Shown here: piece by piece, positions 34,027 to 46,922 of the stretch
Numbering within the stretch: the first letter of the stretch is position 1
Layout: every line of letters starts with the position of its first letter
Assembly (NCBI RefSeq): GCF_000165425.1
Contig: NW_001799289.1
Location: forward strand, 249,342 to 313,341
DNA from: Paramecium tetraurelia
Lineage: Eukaryota > Ciliophora > Oligohymenophorea > Peniculida > Parameciidae
Reading direction: 5' to 3'
DNA: 64,000 bases
Notes under the pieces: model-generated
What the model was told of the DNA's origin: nothing
Databases searched by the model: none
What the model saw: the letters and a program-made list of their open reading frames with translations, nothing else
Made by a program: the position numbers and the translations under genes

Positions 34027-34391
34027 CAGAGGGGATTTTTGAGAAGAACTAAATAGTGTCTATTCTAAATTAGTTCATTCAATATCCTCCTAAAGGAAAT
34101 GATGAATAATGTATTGTTGATCAAAGAATCATTATCAAAAATGTACATCTCAAGACTCGAGGAGTCAATGCGGATTCTCAATATAATTCTGGGTAAAAGA
34201 CTACCAAAGTAAATAAAATATAAAATTTGATTCAACAAATGCTTAATCCAATTAAAAATAGTATCAATAGTGAAAGTGGTTAACATGAAGTTGTCTTGGA
34301 CAATCTATTATCTAGAGTGTAGTCACCTTAGTAAAGAAAGAATCTGGAGTAGATCATTAATTAAGTTACATCACCCTAAAGAATAAGATGA
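34023..34391 (+). CDS. Short ORF overlapping MORN gene stop
   Basis: 122 residues, MTEGIFEKNQIVSIL to QVTSPQRIR, polar and Gln/Asn-rich with no recognised domain. The ATG shares bases with the upstream TGA (ATGA). It is either a separate gene or, more likely, the C-terminal part of the MORN protein split by a one-base slip in the A run at 34021-34023. Confidence 0.45.
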
Positions 34392-34463
34392 TTAATTTAT
34401 TAATTTATTTAATATTTAATGACTACTGCTAATTTAAGAAATAATAATCATAAACAACACTAT

Positions 34464-35725
34464 TCACATTTTGTCGAAAAACTATTTTATCTTCTACTTT
34501 TTAAGATTAGCAATAGATTATTAAAGATTTTTAGTTTTTAAACTTTTTTATTTTTTCTACTTGCCATCATCATCTTCATCATCGTCATCATCATCTGAAT
34601 CGTCTTCTGAATCATCAGAATCTCCCTCCATATCCATATCTTTCTGTGTTTATTTATTAGTATATTCAAATTCTGTTTCATTGACTTGAACTTTAGCTGT
34701 TTTTCTCTTATTGACAAAATCAGCAATATCATAAAATTTAATTGAACTGTCATGTGACAATGAGGCAGCAATTTTCTAAGTTCTATCAACAACTATTTTA
34801 GTAATTGGGAAATATGAATTATCCTCATGTTAACCTAAAATTCCTGTGATCATATTTGGGAATACAGAGACTCCTCTTACGAGACCATCTTCACCGCCTG
34901 TAATGATAGAATGTTCATCTATTTTACACTAATAAATAGAATGAAACAATTTACAATTGAATCAATTGAATTAGGATGACCAATAATTCTATCTTTAAAA
35001 TCCCCAAAGTAATCCCATTTGAATAGTAATAAATTACCTTCACTTGTTGATATACAAACAAATTAACCATTTTTGACCAAGCAAATGTCTGTTAATTCCT
35101 CTTCCATACAATCACTTTTTGCATATAAACATTTTTCATTTGTACTCTAGAATCTCAAATCATGAACACTTAAATAACCATCCAAACTAGATGAAAGCAA
35201 TAGGTTATTAGATGAATCTATTTCAATTCCAGAAATAGCTTCTTCTGCCTCTTTGACTTTAAATATGCACTTATTCTGTCTTAAATCCCATATTTTAATG
35301 TTGCCTGTATCATCTCCTGTGGCGATAATACTATCATTCAATTATTTGAGGGCATTTATGGCATGTCTACTTAAATGTGTTATCATACTTATGAGCCTTG
35401 AGTTGATGGAGTACCATCTTACCATTGTTGTCCAAAATAGCAAATGAGCAATCTTTGCTGGCTGTGACTAGGTGTTGACCATCTCTAAAGAACTAACTGA
35501 TTCTTGCAGATTATTAATGGTGTGTAAAGGCTGCTATTTCAACAACATCATCAGATGAATATTTCAATCTTAACTTGTGGATATAAATGATTACATGTTC
35601 ACAACTCCTGTCACCTGTGCACAACATACAACATCTTAAAAAGGATGGAAGTTGAGATCAAATAAATGATCTTTAGCAAAATAGAGAGGTGGTTCCATTA
35701 CGATTTCTTATTGCTATTAAATCAT
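34464..35725 (-). CDS. WD-repeat protein WDR55/Jip5-like
   Basis: WD40 propeller implicated in ribosomal RNA processing. Seen: FAKDHLFDLNFHPFQDVV, DGQHLVTASKDCSFAILD, DSIIATGDDTGNIKIWDLRQ, SSNNLLLSSSLDGYLSVHDL, VQLDHEDNSYFPITK-like blade ends, then a strongly acidic tail (DMDMEGDSDDSEDDSD...) and a basic end closing with QFFDKM. The F-D-L-x-F-H-P start and the acidic-then-basic C terminus match WDR55/Jip5. A one-base slip occurs near 35605. Confidence 0.7.
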
Positions 35726-35792
35726 GGTAATAAATTATCTTAATTTATTTAATATTTACAACACATTTATATTGTTGATTAATATATTCATA

Positions 35793-36963
35793 TCACCAAG
35801 CGTATTCTGTTCTAAAATCAACCATTTTGCTACGATCATTGCTTGGATAAGTCTTTTATGAAACTGTAATCAGCCTCTTTATTGCCTGTATGTATTTCCT
35901 CTGAGTTTCATCATTTAAAATGTGAGCGATTTGTGAACTCGAGATCTTTGACCTTCCAGTCCTTTCATGAATACCAACCATAGTAACACCCATAGCTAAG
36001 AGATTGTTAATGTATACTTACGCCATGGAGCATTCCCAATTGCCAATTCCAAATATTTATCATATGCTCTCACATACTCCTTATATACACAAAATCTTAT
36101 GATAAGGTATAATGCATTCAAAATTTCTTCATTAATTGACTACACCATCCTTGCCTTCTATAATTGTTCTGTTAATGGTTTTATGTAATCGAGTGTCTAT
36201 TTATAAGAATTAAATGCCTGAGAACCTTCTAAACTTCTTATTTGTGTTTCTGTATTGAATTTATCCACCAATTTTATGTTCCATTCTCTCAGCATTTTAT
36301 TGCACCACAAATAAACATCCTCGCATCTTGTCAAAAGTGATACTCCATCCAATAATTATTATTCAATTTCTTCCTTTCCCTTACATTGGAATACAGGAAC
36401 AAGTGCAGTATTTGGATCTAGATTTCTCTCCTTTATCTTATTTAGAAAGACCTTGATTTCCTCTTTGTCTTCTCCTTCTAAAATCTTGATTTCTAATTCC
36501 CTTTGGTGGTAGTCCTTTTTTTCTTAAACAAATTGCATCAATCTCTTATATCTTTGCCAATCACTCTCTCCGAAATATGTTATAGGTTCACCCAAATCTC
36601 TAAGTCTTTTTTGAACTTCCTTTTTTTCAACCGGAGGAAGATCCTAAGGAATTTAGATTTCATCCTATTAAATTTTATCACGTTCAGAGTTTATACATTA
36701 TTAGTCCAATCTCTTTATTTTCACTCTCTCGATGTCCTTTGTTTTGTAATATTCATCTTAAATTTTTAGTTTCTTTACTAATTTTTCATGCTAATTTGAA
36801 TGTATTAATATCATACTTTTTCTCTTTCCCTTTCTCGTTACTCCTACAATAACCTTAGTCTTTCTTATTCAACTTTCTACTTTTGCTCCTAAATTGATAT
36901 CGAATTAGCTTATGATTACTTTTTTTGTTCGATGAGTTTTTTTAATGATTAAAATTCTTGCAT
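35793..36963 (-). CDS. PRPF18: Pre-mRNA splicing factor PRP18
   Basis: Second-step splicing factor acting with the U5 snRNP. About 360 residues. The coiled N terminus is [15 protein letters not shown], then a 26-nt intron. The PRP4-like SFM motif is [18 protein letters not shown]. The Prp18 domain has [40 protein letters not shown] (family signature YVKANDAYLQMAIGNAPW), and a five-helix end running through [11 protein letters not shown]. An intron interrupts just after GNAPW. The start at 36963 is set because the intron joins it to the conserved frame. Confidence 0.92.
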
Positions 36964-37026
36964 TATAAAATACCTGATGTGAGATAAGTATATTTTTAAT
37001 ATTTTTTTTAAGATTTTTATATACAT

Positions 37027-37227
37027 ATGAACACTCATACAATTAGTCAACCAAAACCATTAATTCGACTTATTTAACAAATAAAAACAGATTCTGTGAG
37101 TGTCTCATCCACCTAATCATACGATTCACATTTTTCTGAGATTGAGAGACCAGAAAACCCTATGATCAAGAACTTTATAAACAACTATGAAGATGATCTC
37201 GACACCTTCTTTGATCAATTGGAATGA
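37027..37227 (+). CDS. 66-residue protein, unknown
   Basis: Uninterrupted small frame, MNTHTISQPKPLIRL to DDLDTFFDQLE, with Ser-rich middle and acidic end. Sixty-three bases separate its ATG from the divergent PRP18 start, consistent with a shared promoter region. No family recognised. Confidence 0.5.
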
Positions 37228-38094
37228 AAGCTCTTAACCTTTGACTTGTGTTATTATGTGTTATATATTAACTGAATAAATGTTGTTAATTATATATATT
37301 TATATTCATAGCAATTCTTAATTTAGAAATACAGATAACCTTTAAGTATTAGCTACTCCACTAACTTGTGTCTAATTTCCCCTTTTTAACAATAATCTCT
37401 AAGTGGTCTACTGACATAATTAGTCAATTTTTAAACACAATTTATTAGCTACTGAAATCTCTAATTATGTTTGTGTTGATTATTCTTCATGAAAATAATT
37501 AGGACTCTAAACATAGATTACGATCTAAAACCAATCTGCTTTACTAATTATTAAGTTTTTCACCAAAATAATTATGAAACACTATATAAAGAATTATTCT
37601 TCATTTTGCATAATGTACAACTATTTCTTCCTGCTGACTTTAGGGTCTTTTTAGTAATATCAATGTAATCCTGAATTTACGATTAAGATCTAAAAAAAAT
37701 AATCTATATTAATTTTATTGGTTTTGTTCATTTAATATAGTCCTTGGTTCTTGTTGCAATATAAGAGATACCGATTCAATTCTTATAGGGAAGTCGAATT
37801 CTTCCTTTATCTTTTTGCTTTAAGATCATTCTTTTATTTTAGGTTTTTCTATATTTAATCAAATTATATTAACCTACTTCATTGTTGCAAAAAAGTGGAT
37901 ACTCATCGATTTAATTTTTATATCCTGCTTTCTTCCTTAAAATCAATTATATTAGATTATAGTTTATTGATTTGATTATCACCCTTTCAAGGTATATCTG
38001 TAATATAATAAACAAGGAAATATTAATAAAAATTATATAATACCTATAATAATCAAGAATTTTTGTAATTAAAACACTCTAAGAAGTCAAGCAT
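37215..38094 (-). CDS. Unrecognised gene with unresolved splicing
   Basis: The minus strand shows coding character across this interval in several frames: start MLDFLECFNYKN, then YLERVIIKSINYNLIQLILRK, GYKNQIDEYPLFCNNE, a 29-nt intron, KNLKQKNDLKAKRQRKN and further on QRFQQLINCVQKLTNYV. Joins are not all TAG-ended and at least one slip is needed. The last frame closes at 37215 and would overlap the small plus-strand gene by 13 bases, so the 3' end is uncertain. Helical, basic, no domain recognised. Confidence 0.35.
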
Positions 38095-38322
38095 TGTGAT
38101 TTAATTATGAAGCATTTAAGTATGTTCATTAATTGAAAATATTATAAATGCTATTCTAAAAATATAATTGATTAATTAGAATTGTTATGGCTTTTAATAA
38201 CTATAACAACTAAATAGATTAATTCTTTTTACAATAATTATTTTATGATTAATATTGAAATGTATAACTATATTGATATATTACCACTGAATTTATATAT
38301 AGGTATATATGAAACACAATTT

Positions 38323-39443
38323 TCACAATAATATTTTATATTTCTCGGTTGTTGGAACTGTATTTATTATCATGTGACCACTATAACCAATGGATGCCAA
38401 AACCCAGGCAGTTCCTCTTGACCAACTTAACCCATAAATAGAGTCTTCGTGTTCATCATACTATTTAACCAAATAGTCGTCTTCCTTATTCAATTAAGGA
38501 ACAGAGGAAACAGATGTAATATTATATAATGAAATAGTGCCATCATCAACTAAATATATAGAAATTCAAATTTACACGATAATGAAACCAATTAGTCATG
38601 AAATTTATTAAATTTTGCTTATAAGACTGAATTCTACAAGTCTTCAAATGATTTAATTGCATATTAGGTTTTACGAATATCCCAAACTTTGGCTAAACAA
38701 TCCTCACCACCAGTTATGAGATAGTATTATTTATTTGGATTGAAATCTATATCTAATATTTAAAGGCTGTGTGCTTTGAATTTGTTTACTCTAATGATGA
38801 TAATTTGAATTACTTTTTTTCTCTGGTGTCTTAAATGCATAGATAATTGTTTTAGGATCTAACAAATAAATTCTTATGATGTGGGTCTTATTCGCATAAA
38901 TTATAGAGATCATTGTCATCAATGATATTGTCAAATGATAATTTATTCAAATCAAATTGAATAATCGATTTATTGGAACTCAAATAGATATTTGATTCAT
39001 CTTCTGGACAAATGACACTATGATATTAAATAAAAAGTAATACTTTGTTAATCCTTCATACAATAAATCGAAATTTACTTGATATCTTCCATTTTCAGCT
39101 AATTCGATGCAACAAAGCTTTGTCTTTTTTTGTTATGCTACAATTTAATTATTAATTAATACGATCAATGTAGATAACATATAATTACTCCTTTTTTGCT
39201 ATGATCTTCTCAATCATTCCATTAATTGGTATTTTATGTAATTGTACTATCTTTTATTCCAATTCTAAATATTCATTCACATAAATCTGTAGATAAATTA
39301 AAATTCATTGTTACTTCATTATTTTTCTTAGCATTCCAAGTTCCAACAGCGAATATGTGTCTCTTGTTGATTACAATATTTGAAACACATCTGCAATTTT
39401 ATTCACCAAAAGAAATTTACACAGGCTATGTTTATTAATCCAT
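38323..39443 (-). CDS. EIPR1: EARP-interacting protein EIPR1-like WD40
   Basis: WD40 partner of the EARP/GARP tethering complexes, involved in endosomal recycling and dense-core vesicle biogenesis. Seen: NKRHIFAVGTWNAKKNNE, an intron of 28 nt ending CAG, YVNEYLELEQKIVQLHK, middle blades with GGEDCLAKVWDIRK-type repeats, and a C terminus nearly colinear with the family: YDEHEDSIYGLSWSRG, VLASIGYSGHMIINTVP, EKYKILL. The link with dense-core vesicles is apt in a trichocyst-bearing cell. Confidence 0.8.
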
Positions 39444-39619
39444 AAAATTATAATCATTAATGAATAGAGTGAATAAATTTTGAACTATTTTTTTTAATTA
39501 TCATATAAAATTACTAATAATTAATGTTCATGAAAACTATTATCCCAAACTTATTTTATCATTGTACAATTTAAATAATGTAAATACTATATAAATATAT
39601 TTCAGACAATTATAATAAG

Positions 39620-40160
39620 TCAGTTTTGAACATTATTACCTTATTGTTTTTTGTTTTATAATTTTTTAGTCACATGCTTTAAAGGCTTATCAGCATGCAT
39701 TCTCGATTGATGTCTTTTTAGGCCTGCCTAATTTTTACAGTGCTTTTGACAGTCTGGACATTACAAAAATGTAGAACTATCTACATTTTATTTAATTTTC
39801 TTAATTTTTTTAGTTTCACTTTATATTGGTTTGGTTCCTTGTTCAATTTGAATGTCTTCATCTGTCACCAAACTAATAAGTTAAAAGTATTGGTTACTCA
39901 ATCTCTACTGGTGACTTGCAATTAGAAGATAGAGAATTGGGTCTCTGAGAATTAAGATCTTAGATTTAGGGAGCCTCAGTATTTTGCTCTTACAAGACTC
40001 TATCTTAATCGAACATAGGAGCAATTTTAATGTGATTAACCTATGCATTAAAGATGTCCAATCCTTTGGCTAGTCGATCATGTTTTTCAGACAAAGTGGC
40101 GCATTATTAATAGAGTTAGGCTAGAGCATTCAAATGAACTGTTAAAGGAACGTATTACAT
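39620..40160 (-). CDS. C2H2 zinc-finger protein
   Basis: About 170 residues. The N-terminal helical part is MQYVPLTVHLNALAQLYQQ and KHDRLAKGLDIFNAQ. After a 25-nt intron comes an acidic then basic linker and one C2H2 finger near the C terminus, CPDCQKHCKNQAGLKRHQ with the second His in RMH, then a basic tail. A single finger with a coiled N terminus; DNA or RNA binding is plausible but unproven. Confidence 0.7.
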
Positions 40161-40276
40161 AATTTATTACTAAGAGAATTATTGAGGATGTTTTTTTATA
40201 ATGTGATATCCTTATAATAATTTTCAGGTATTTTTTAAAATTATTGAAACTAATAAGTATATATATAAAAGTTGAA

Positions 40277-43200
40277 TCATTTATGATTTATAGCTTCTTG
40301 ATAGATTTCATAAAACAGTGAAGATTGATTATTTAATAATTCATTTATTGATCCGAATTCCTTTAATTCCCCTTTGCTTATCACTAGAATTCTATTAATA
40401 GATAAAATCTAAATTTACTTATCACAATGTAGAATAGTATTTATTCGATGAGCAATGGTCAATACTGTACAATCCTTGAATAATCTCTAAATTGTCTATT
40501 ATATTTTTTGTTCAGTCTCTATATCAATATTGGCTGTGGCTTCATCAATTAAAACTATTTAACTTTTCTTCAATATTGCTCTTGCAATACAAATCAACTA
40601 TTTTTCACCTGCACTTAAATTATCACCTCCCTCATTGATAGGTGTATCTAATCCATTCCTTTCATTAATCAATTACAATAAACAACACTCTTCAATGACC
40701 TTCATAACTTCTTCATCACTACAAGTCTCTAAGGGATCTAGATTTTATCTGATTGTTCCTGTAAAAATTACTGGATCTTAGAGCATAGTAGTAATTGACG
40801 ATCTCAACTTTTACAATTACACTTTTGAGATATCAACGTCATCAATCTCTATTAAACCTGACACACCTTCTAGAATTCTTAAAATACTTAGAGTAATTGA
40901 TGATTTTCCAGCTCCAGTCCTACCTACTATGCCTATCTTCTCTTTAGAATTTACAGAGAAACTCAAATTTTTCAGAATTAATGGTAGATTATTTCTATAA
41001 TTAACTGAATAATCAATAAATTTAATTTTGCCTTGATTTGGCCAAGGCTGCTTAACAGTTGTAATTTCTGCCAAATTTTCTGATTCTATCTTGGTGTATT
41101 CCAAACATCTCTCAAAGGATATCATGTTATTTTCTAAGAAACTTAAAGAGTCTACAGTCTGTTGTACATTTCTATCCAAACTAGCAGCAAATGTCAATAT
41201 CAACCCTGCAAATGAAGGATTACTAGTGAATAAGATACAATAAGCAATTGCAAAAGTATTGACTATTAGACTAGCCAATCCAAGAACTTAGAGAAACCAT
41301 GAACTTGCTGCTGTCGAGTAATAGACAATTTGTTTATTATTGTCTAATTTCTATGAAAACTCTTTCATTACAAAATCAGTCTAACAAAAAGCTCTTATAG
41401 TTGTTAATCCCATCAAAGATTAAGTAAAATAACTAAGAATTGGGCTTCTACTAATGAGCTCTAATCTTTGTAATTCTCGGCTGGCCTTCATATATAATCT
41501 TTGGATTTTCAAGCATATATAAAAAAAGATGGTTAAAGGAAAAATGAGTAGGTATGTACTAACATAAATACTCAATAAATTATTGCTCAGTATTTGGCTT
41601 ATCTTGGTGGAAAATTATGCAATATTAATGTGTATTTCAACATCTAGAGAATTAATATCTTTAGTTAATCTATTCATAATTCTACCCAAGGGCACTCTTT
41701 CAAAGAATTAACATTGAGGTGCAAATATTAAGCAGTGGATCATATCATTATGTATTTAGGAAGAGGATTTTACACTTTATGATACAATCATAACAGCTCT
41801 TATATAAGCAAACAAAGATTGTACAACTCCTAGAAACAAAAACACCCAAAAGTAAGTGATCTCACTATAATGATCTGATAATGAAACATATCTACTAGTC
41901 CATTCAGTTACCCATAAATTAGCTATAATTTAACTGAGTATCCAAATTATCATTACAATTAATAGAACAGTTTAATAAACTAAATTCTTTTTGTATTACA
42001 AATATTTAACATATACTTCTGAGTCGATTTCTCCTTTCTTCCTTTCCTCAACAGTCATTAAATCAGATTTATTTTTCTTCTTGTCTCTAATCTACACTTA
42101 ATTATGATCGATGTCCTTTTCTCCAATCATTTATACAATATTTTTTTACTCTTAGTTCTCTTACTTCTAAACATCAAATTCAAATTTCTTTTCAATTTCT
42201 TGATATACAATATTATTCTGCATCTTCAAATAATCTCCTTCTTCTATGACTTCTCCCTTTTACATCAAATAAATGTAGTCTGTATGTTTGCAATAATTTA
42301 AGGCGTGAGTAATAAGAATTCTTGTTTTACCTTTCAATAAATTCATAAAACAATCTTTCAATATGAAATTACCAACTTGATCATCTACAGCACTCAAAGG
42401 GTCATCCAATAAGAAGATTTCAGCTTTACTATAAATGGCTCTTGCTAAACTTATCCTCGCCTTTTATCCTCCAGATAAGTTAATTCCTTTCTCTCCTATC
42501 ATAGTTTGATCTCCATGTACTAATATTTCTAAATCTAAAGTCAAGCATGAATATTTTATTGCTTGCTCATAAAGATTCTCTTCAAATGGTTTACCAAACA
42601 GAATATTGTCTTAAACTGTTGCATTTTAAATCCATGGCTTCTATCCAACATATGCAATTGACCCAGTGATATTTATGATTGGCTTATCATCATCCATCTT
42701 GTAGATCATCTCTCCTAAAAGTGATTAAATCAAAGAAGACTTCCCAGATCCAACATCTCCTATTATAGCTACAAACTTCCCCTTCTCCACCTTTATATTA
42801 ATATTCTTTAGAATTAACTACTCTTAATTACACTCCTTTCTCCAATAAAAGTTGCCTTGCTCGATCTCCAAAGAAGAATTTGCAACTTTCTTATAATCAC
42901 AATATAGATCATTCATTAATTCATCGCTATTTAAGAAATCTTGTATCCTTATAAGGGATAATTTTGTTTCTAGCAGATCATTCAATGAAATTGGCAATAA
43001 CTATAGACTGGCTGCTAAAATAGACAACAATCCTATTATGGGAAAAGTCTTACTGGGAACTAATTCATTTCCCAACAGCACATACAATCCAAAAGTAAGG
43101 CTTAAAATCATTTAAGGAGACAGCCAACCCATAAATACATTTATCGAAAAGTATTATAGTCTGTCTTTTATAGATTCTAGTTCAATCTCCCTTAACTTGT

Positions 43201-44185
43201 AGATTTTATTTAAGAAATATTATTCTAGTGCGTTAATTTTAATGAATTTAATTAATTAAAATGCTTCTGTTGTAACCTTCACTCTATTATCTTTCGACTT
43301 TAACACCTTGGTTTAGGCTTTAACAATTTATCTACCAACGTAACTATTCTAAAATATGCTCAAAATTATGATTATTATTCCTACAAGCACAGAGATTCCG
43401 ATTTCCTCATAGATGTAAGCCAACGTAATACCTAATTAAAAGGGATATTTACTCAATTATAAAGGGATAATAATCATATTAACCACATTATTGGGAACCT
43501 GAATTAGTCGCTATACATCAACTTAAATTAAATTGGCAATTTCTCCTATTGATTTCTCAGTATTGCTTAACAATGAAATCTTTAGACATTTACTCATTAT
43601 TTCCAAACTAATTACTGACATTATGTCATATCCATAGATTTTCTTAATTAAATCAATTGTCTTACCATCATGAATCTAGAATGGGACATTGACAATAAAT
43701 TAACTATTCTTACCAGTATTACAAGAGAAATAAGCAAAAACGCCTAATAATAATCCTTATTTTTCTCAGAAATATATCCAATAATATATTTTGTTAAAAA
43801 AGGCATAGCCAATTGACTAAAAAGTACTATAAGTTATATTAAAAATCCTTTTAAAAAATACTCTATGGTCAATCAACAAATATTTACTAAAGTAATATTA
43901 CAATATCAAATTAACCAAATTGCATTGCCTATTGATATTTAAATGGTAAGAAAATTATTGATGTCGCACATACGATTATTCAGTAGTCTCTAATTCAGTC
44001 ATTTCTTTCTCATCCAATTCTGCCTTATACGCTTTCTAAATGGTTCATTCCTATATATTACTTCCATTATTGGATAAATCTAAACGAAGAATAATTTTTT
44101 AAACCAAGGGGTGGTCCTTTTTATCAATTTTTCTTGGAACGTGATGGTTTGTTGATTATCCAAAGTAATTGATGCAGAATCCATT
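40277..44185 (-). CDS. ABCC/MRP-type ABC transporter
   Basis: Full transporter of about 1,280 residues: TM bundle, NBD1, TM bundle, NBD2. NBD1 (42.3-42.8 kb) has Walker A around GDVGSGKSSLI, the signature INLSGGQKARISLARAIY and Walker B FLLDDPLSAVDD. NBD2 (40.3-41.0 kb) has GIVGRTGAGKSSI, LSAGEKQLICIARAIL and VLIDEATANID. NBD1-NBD2 asymmetry and the linker after NBD1 fit subfamily C. NBD2's Q-x-G-E box reads LSAGEK rather than LSGGQ. A 26-nt intron follows the first exon. Substrate unknown; organic anion conjugates are typical. Confidence 0.88.
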
Positions 44186-44401
44186 ATTTAATTAATTAAT
44201 TTACTATTTCTACCTAAATTAATTTTTTTATTTCGATTGAATCCGTCTAATGAAATGGTTTTTGATCTTCTTATATATAAATGAATATAATTCTAAACCT
44301 TTAAAAATCAATTAAGAATATAGAAAAGTAAATTACATAAATTTAATAAGAGATTATTATTTATTATAAATATATTCTAAATTAAAATTGACTGATATTT
44401 A

Positions 44402-46003
44402 TTATTGTGACATTTGAATCAAATTCAGATATGCTCTTTGGATCTTAATTTGGAAGCGGGTCTTTGTTAAATTAGTAAATATATCATACTCTGTGAATAC
44501 TTCACTTACAACTTCAAGACCTCTATCTATGAGATTGACGAATTTCTTATCTTCACTATAAACCATCAATGATATGAACATGGCTAAGATTGCCAACACT
44601 AACAAAAAGATTTCAGTTACAACTGTGGATGATGTCAATCTATTAATACAATTAAATCAATCTTACTATTCAAGCAGTTTGCAAATGAATGGAGTAATGG
44701 TGATCCCAAAATTTTATAGACAAACAAACAAAGATAAACTTCTGCCATGTGTATTAGGTTGAGTCAAGTATAACACTCCACTCCAGACTGTTGTATATGA
44801 CAATGCAAATGACAATCCTAATAAGAGAAGTCCTTCGAATGGTGATTACAAGAGTACTAAGATATGTGCCCATATGGCCATCAAACCTGAAAAGATTGTC
44901 TAAATTATGTTGAATAATAATTACAAGTGAGGATCTTTGCCCATATTTATCGATAACAAAACCTAATAATGGTGTTATGACTCCTGAAAACAACCACATC
45001 AGAGTTACTAATTTCCAGGCTAATGTTTCTCCGTTGTCTATTGCAATCAACCATTTATCGTACAAGAATTCTTAAGCATAGTCTACTAATACTAATACAG
45101 AAGTAGATGCAAAAGAATAGAACCATAATAAATACCAATATATGGAGGGATATTGATTTTTATTGAAAAATCCAAAATACTTCTCAAAAAATGATTGTGG
45201 CAAGATTTCAGATTCAATCTATTCTACAGCCATCTATTCTTCTTAATGATTTAATTAGTCCACTTATATTTCTTCTCCTTCAATTTGTTATTACTATTAA
45301 TGTAATGTAGAACTTTTAAGTTTCTCATGATGCTTCTTAAAGTACTTTGCCCCTTTGTTTAGGATTGTTGACTAAGCATCGACATCTATATCAATAGCAA
45401 CAATAGACATTAGCATTCCTAATGATGTTGCCAAAATGGCTATGGTATTTGACGCTCCTACTGATGTGATTTGAGGAGCAAACCAAATACAAAGTACAAA
45501 TCCCAACGTATACACGAATTGGTACATACCCAAAACAAAGGTCTAAATATACACAAATACAAAATTACCAAATATGTATATTTGTAATATGAACATATAA
45601 AGGATGTTAATACTATTAAGAGGGATTCTATTCCCCAACCCAATAGAATTCTTCCAATTATAAATACAATTTGACTTCCAGATGAAATACCAAAGGTGAC
45701 AATAATTTAACCAAGGGCACATAATCCATTTTAAAATATGATGCTTTTTCGATCTCCATAGAAATCTCTGATAAGACCAGAGAAGAAAGGTAAAAATGAA
45801 TTCAATAAAAAGTGCAATGATGTTAACCAAGTTAAGAATTATTTTGGATCATCAATATTAAATGCTTCTCCAATTTAAGTTTACATTTGAGCAGGTAAAA
45901 CCAAACAATATGAAGATGCGATCAATCCAAATGATGTCATTAGAACTAAATGCCATTTAGATTTGTGGGATTGCTTATCCAAATAAAACATATTTTCCTC
46001 CAT
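44402..46003 (-). CDS. Major facilitator superfamily transporter
   Basis: Twelve-TM type carrier. Seen: WHLVLMTSFGLIASSYC, SGLIRDFYGDRKSIIF (the MFS loop 2-3 motif, D-x-x-G-[DR]-R), GRILLGWGIESL, a 26-nt intron, and in the second half GVITPLLGFVIDKYGQRSS. A long hydrophilic loop with Glu/Gln lies between halves. The pattern suggests the MFSD1-like group, not proven. The start MEENMFYLDK at 46003 is preferred; an in-frame ATG at 46069 adds a membrane-like stretch. No in-frame TGA occurs before 44123, so the 3' end is not fixed and a slip near the end is likely. Confidence 0.7.
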
Positions 46004-46337
46004 ATTCGTTTTTATAAATTTATATATAAATATGTCAATTACAAATAACAGATAAAGTAGAATAAACAATTAAACTAATTATCTATTCAATTATATCAAA
46101 GTCAAGACTTCAATTATTCTTATTACAAATCTCAAAAGAGCTCATATATATTTGAAATTGAGATCTTTTGAATTTCAATCATAACAGTTAGATCTTAATT
46201 TGTTCTTAATTATATAACAAAAAAAATGCCAATTCTTATTGCATCAATACCCTCATGATCATTAGACTTATTAATGAATCAAATTAACTTAATATCATTA
46301 TTCATTTTGACCATGGCTAATTGATGAAGCTTCATAT
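46004..46337. other. Intergenic
   Basis: About 330 AT-rich bases upstream of the MFS gene and downstream of a small minus-strand gene. No supported frame or element. Confidence 0.4.
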
Positions 46338-46694
46338 TCATAAAATAACCCTTATCCAAAAATGGTAAATAATGATGAATCCATCCCCTCCATATAATAT
46401 AATTGTATCGTAAAATAATAGATATTTTTATTATGTCTAAATTTCTTCAGGATTATTAATGTTCGTAAGATAGTTAGCATTATCGGAAACATAAAGTTAA
46501 AAAATTTCGTACAATTAATAATTCATCATATGAAGACAGATCTTCTATTCCAGTAGATGTTCCAATCTGAGTTCTTCATTAATCAAACTCATAGCTCTAA
46601 TTTATTCTTCTAAGAAGAAGATTGATTCTGTGATAGATGATATTCAATTAATAGCAGTTAGTGAATGGAATAATTTAGAGAATTAGGATTCCAT
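46338..46694 (-). CDS. Small helical protein with in-frame TGA
   Basis: About 118 codons: MESQFSKLFHSLTAIN, then a TGA at 46644-46646 in the same frame, then ISSITESIFFLEEQIRA and LEQKICLHMMNYQLYEI to an end at 46338. The two sides read as one amphipathic helical protein, and no intron fits. If the TGA is real, translation may start at the Met of MSLINEELRLE. No family recognised. Confidence 0.4.
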
Positions 46695-46922
46695 TGCAAT
46701 ATATTTAATATTGTAAATTTTAGCATTCAATCTTTTTTTAATGGATTATACTACTCATTTATCTTCTTTTCATTTTTTCTAAGCAGAAAACAAATGATTA
46801 ATATTTTATAGAATTTGCATTTATATTCTAGCTCTGCATCAAGATTGATCATAGTCTCGCCAAAAGGGATTTAATTTGATGTCTTAATATTTCATTTTTA
46901 TATAATAAATATTTTTATTAAA

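Noticed and set aside
46630..46660. Selenocysteine or suppressed TGA
   Set aside because: No supporting RNA structure could be seen, and a sequence error or downstream start explains it more simply.
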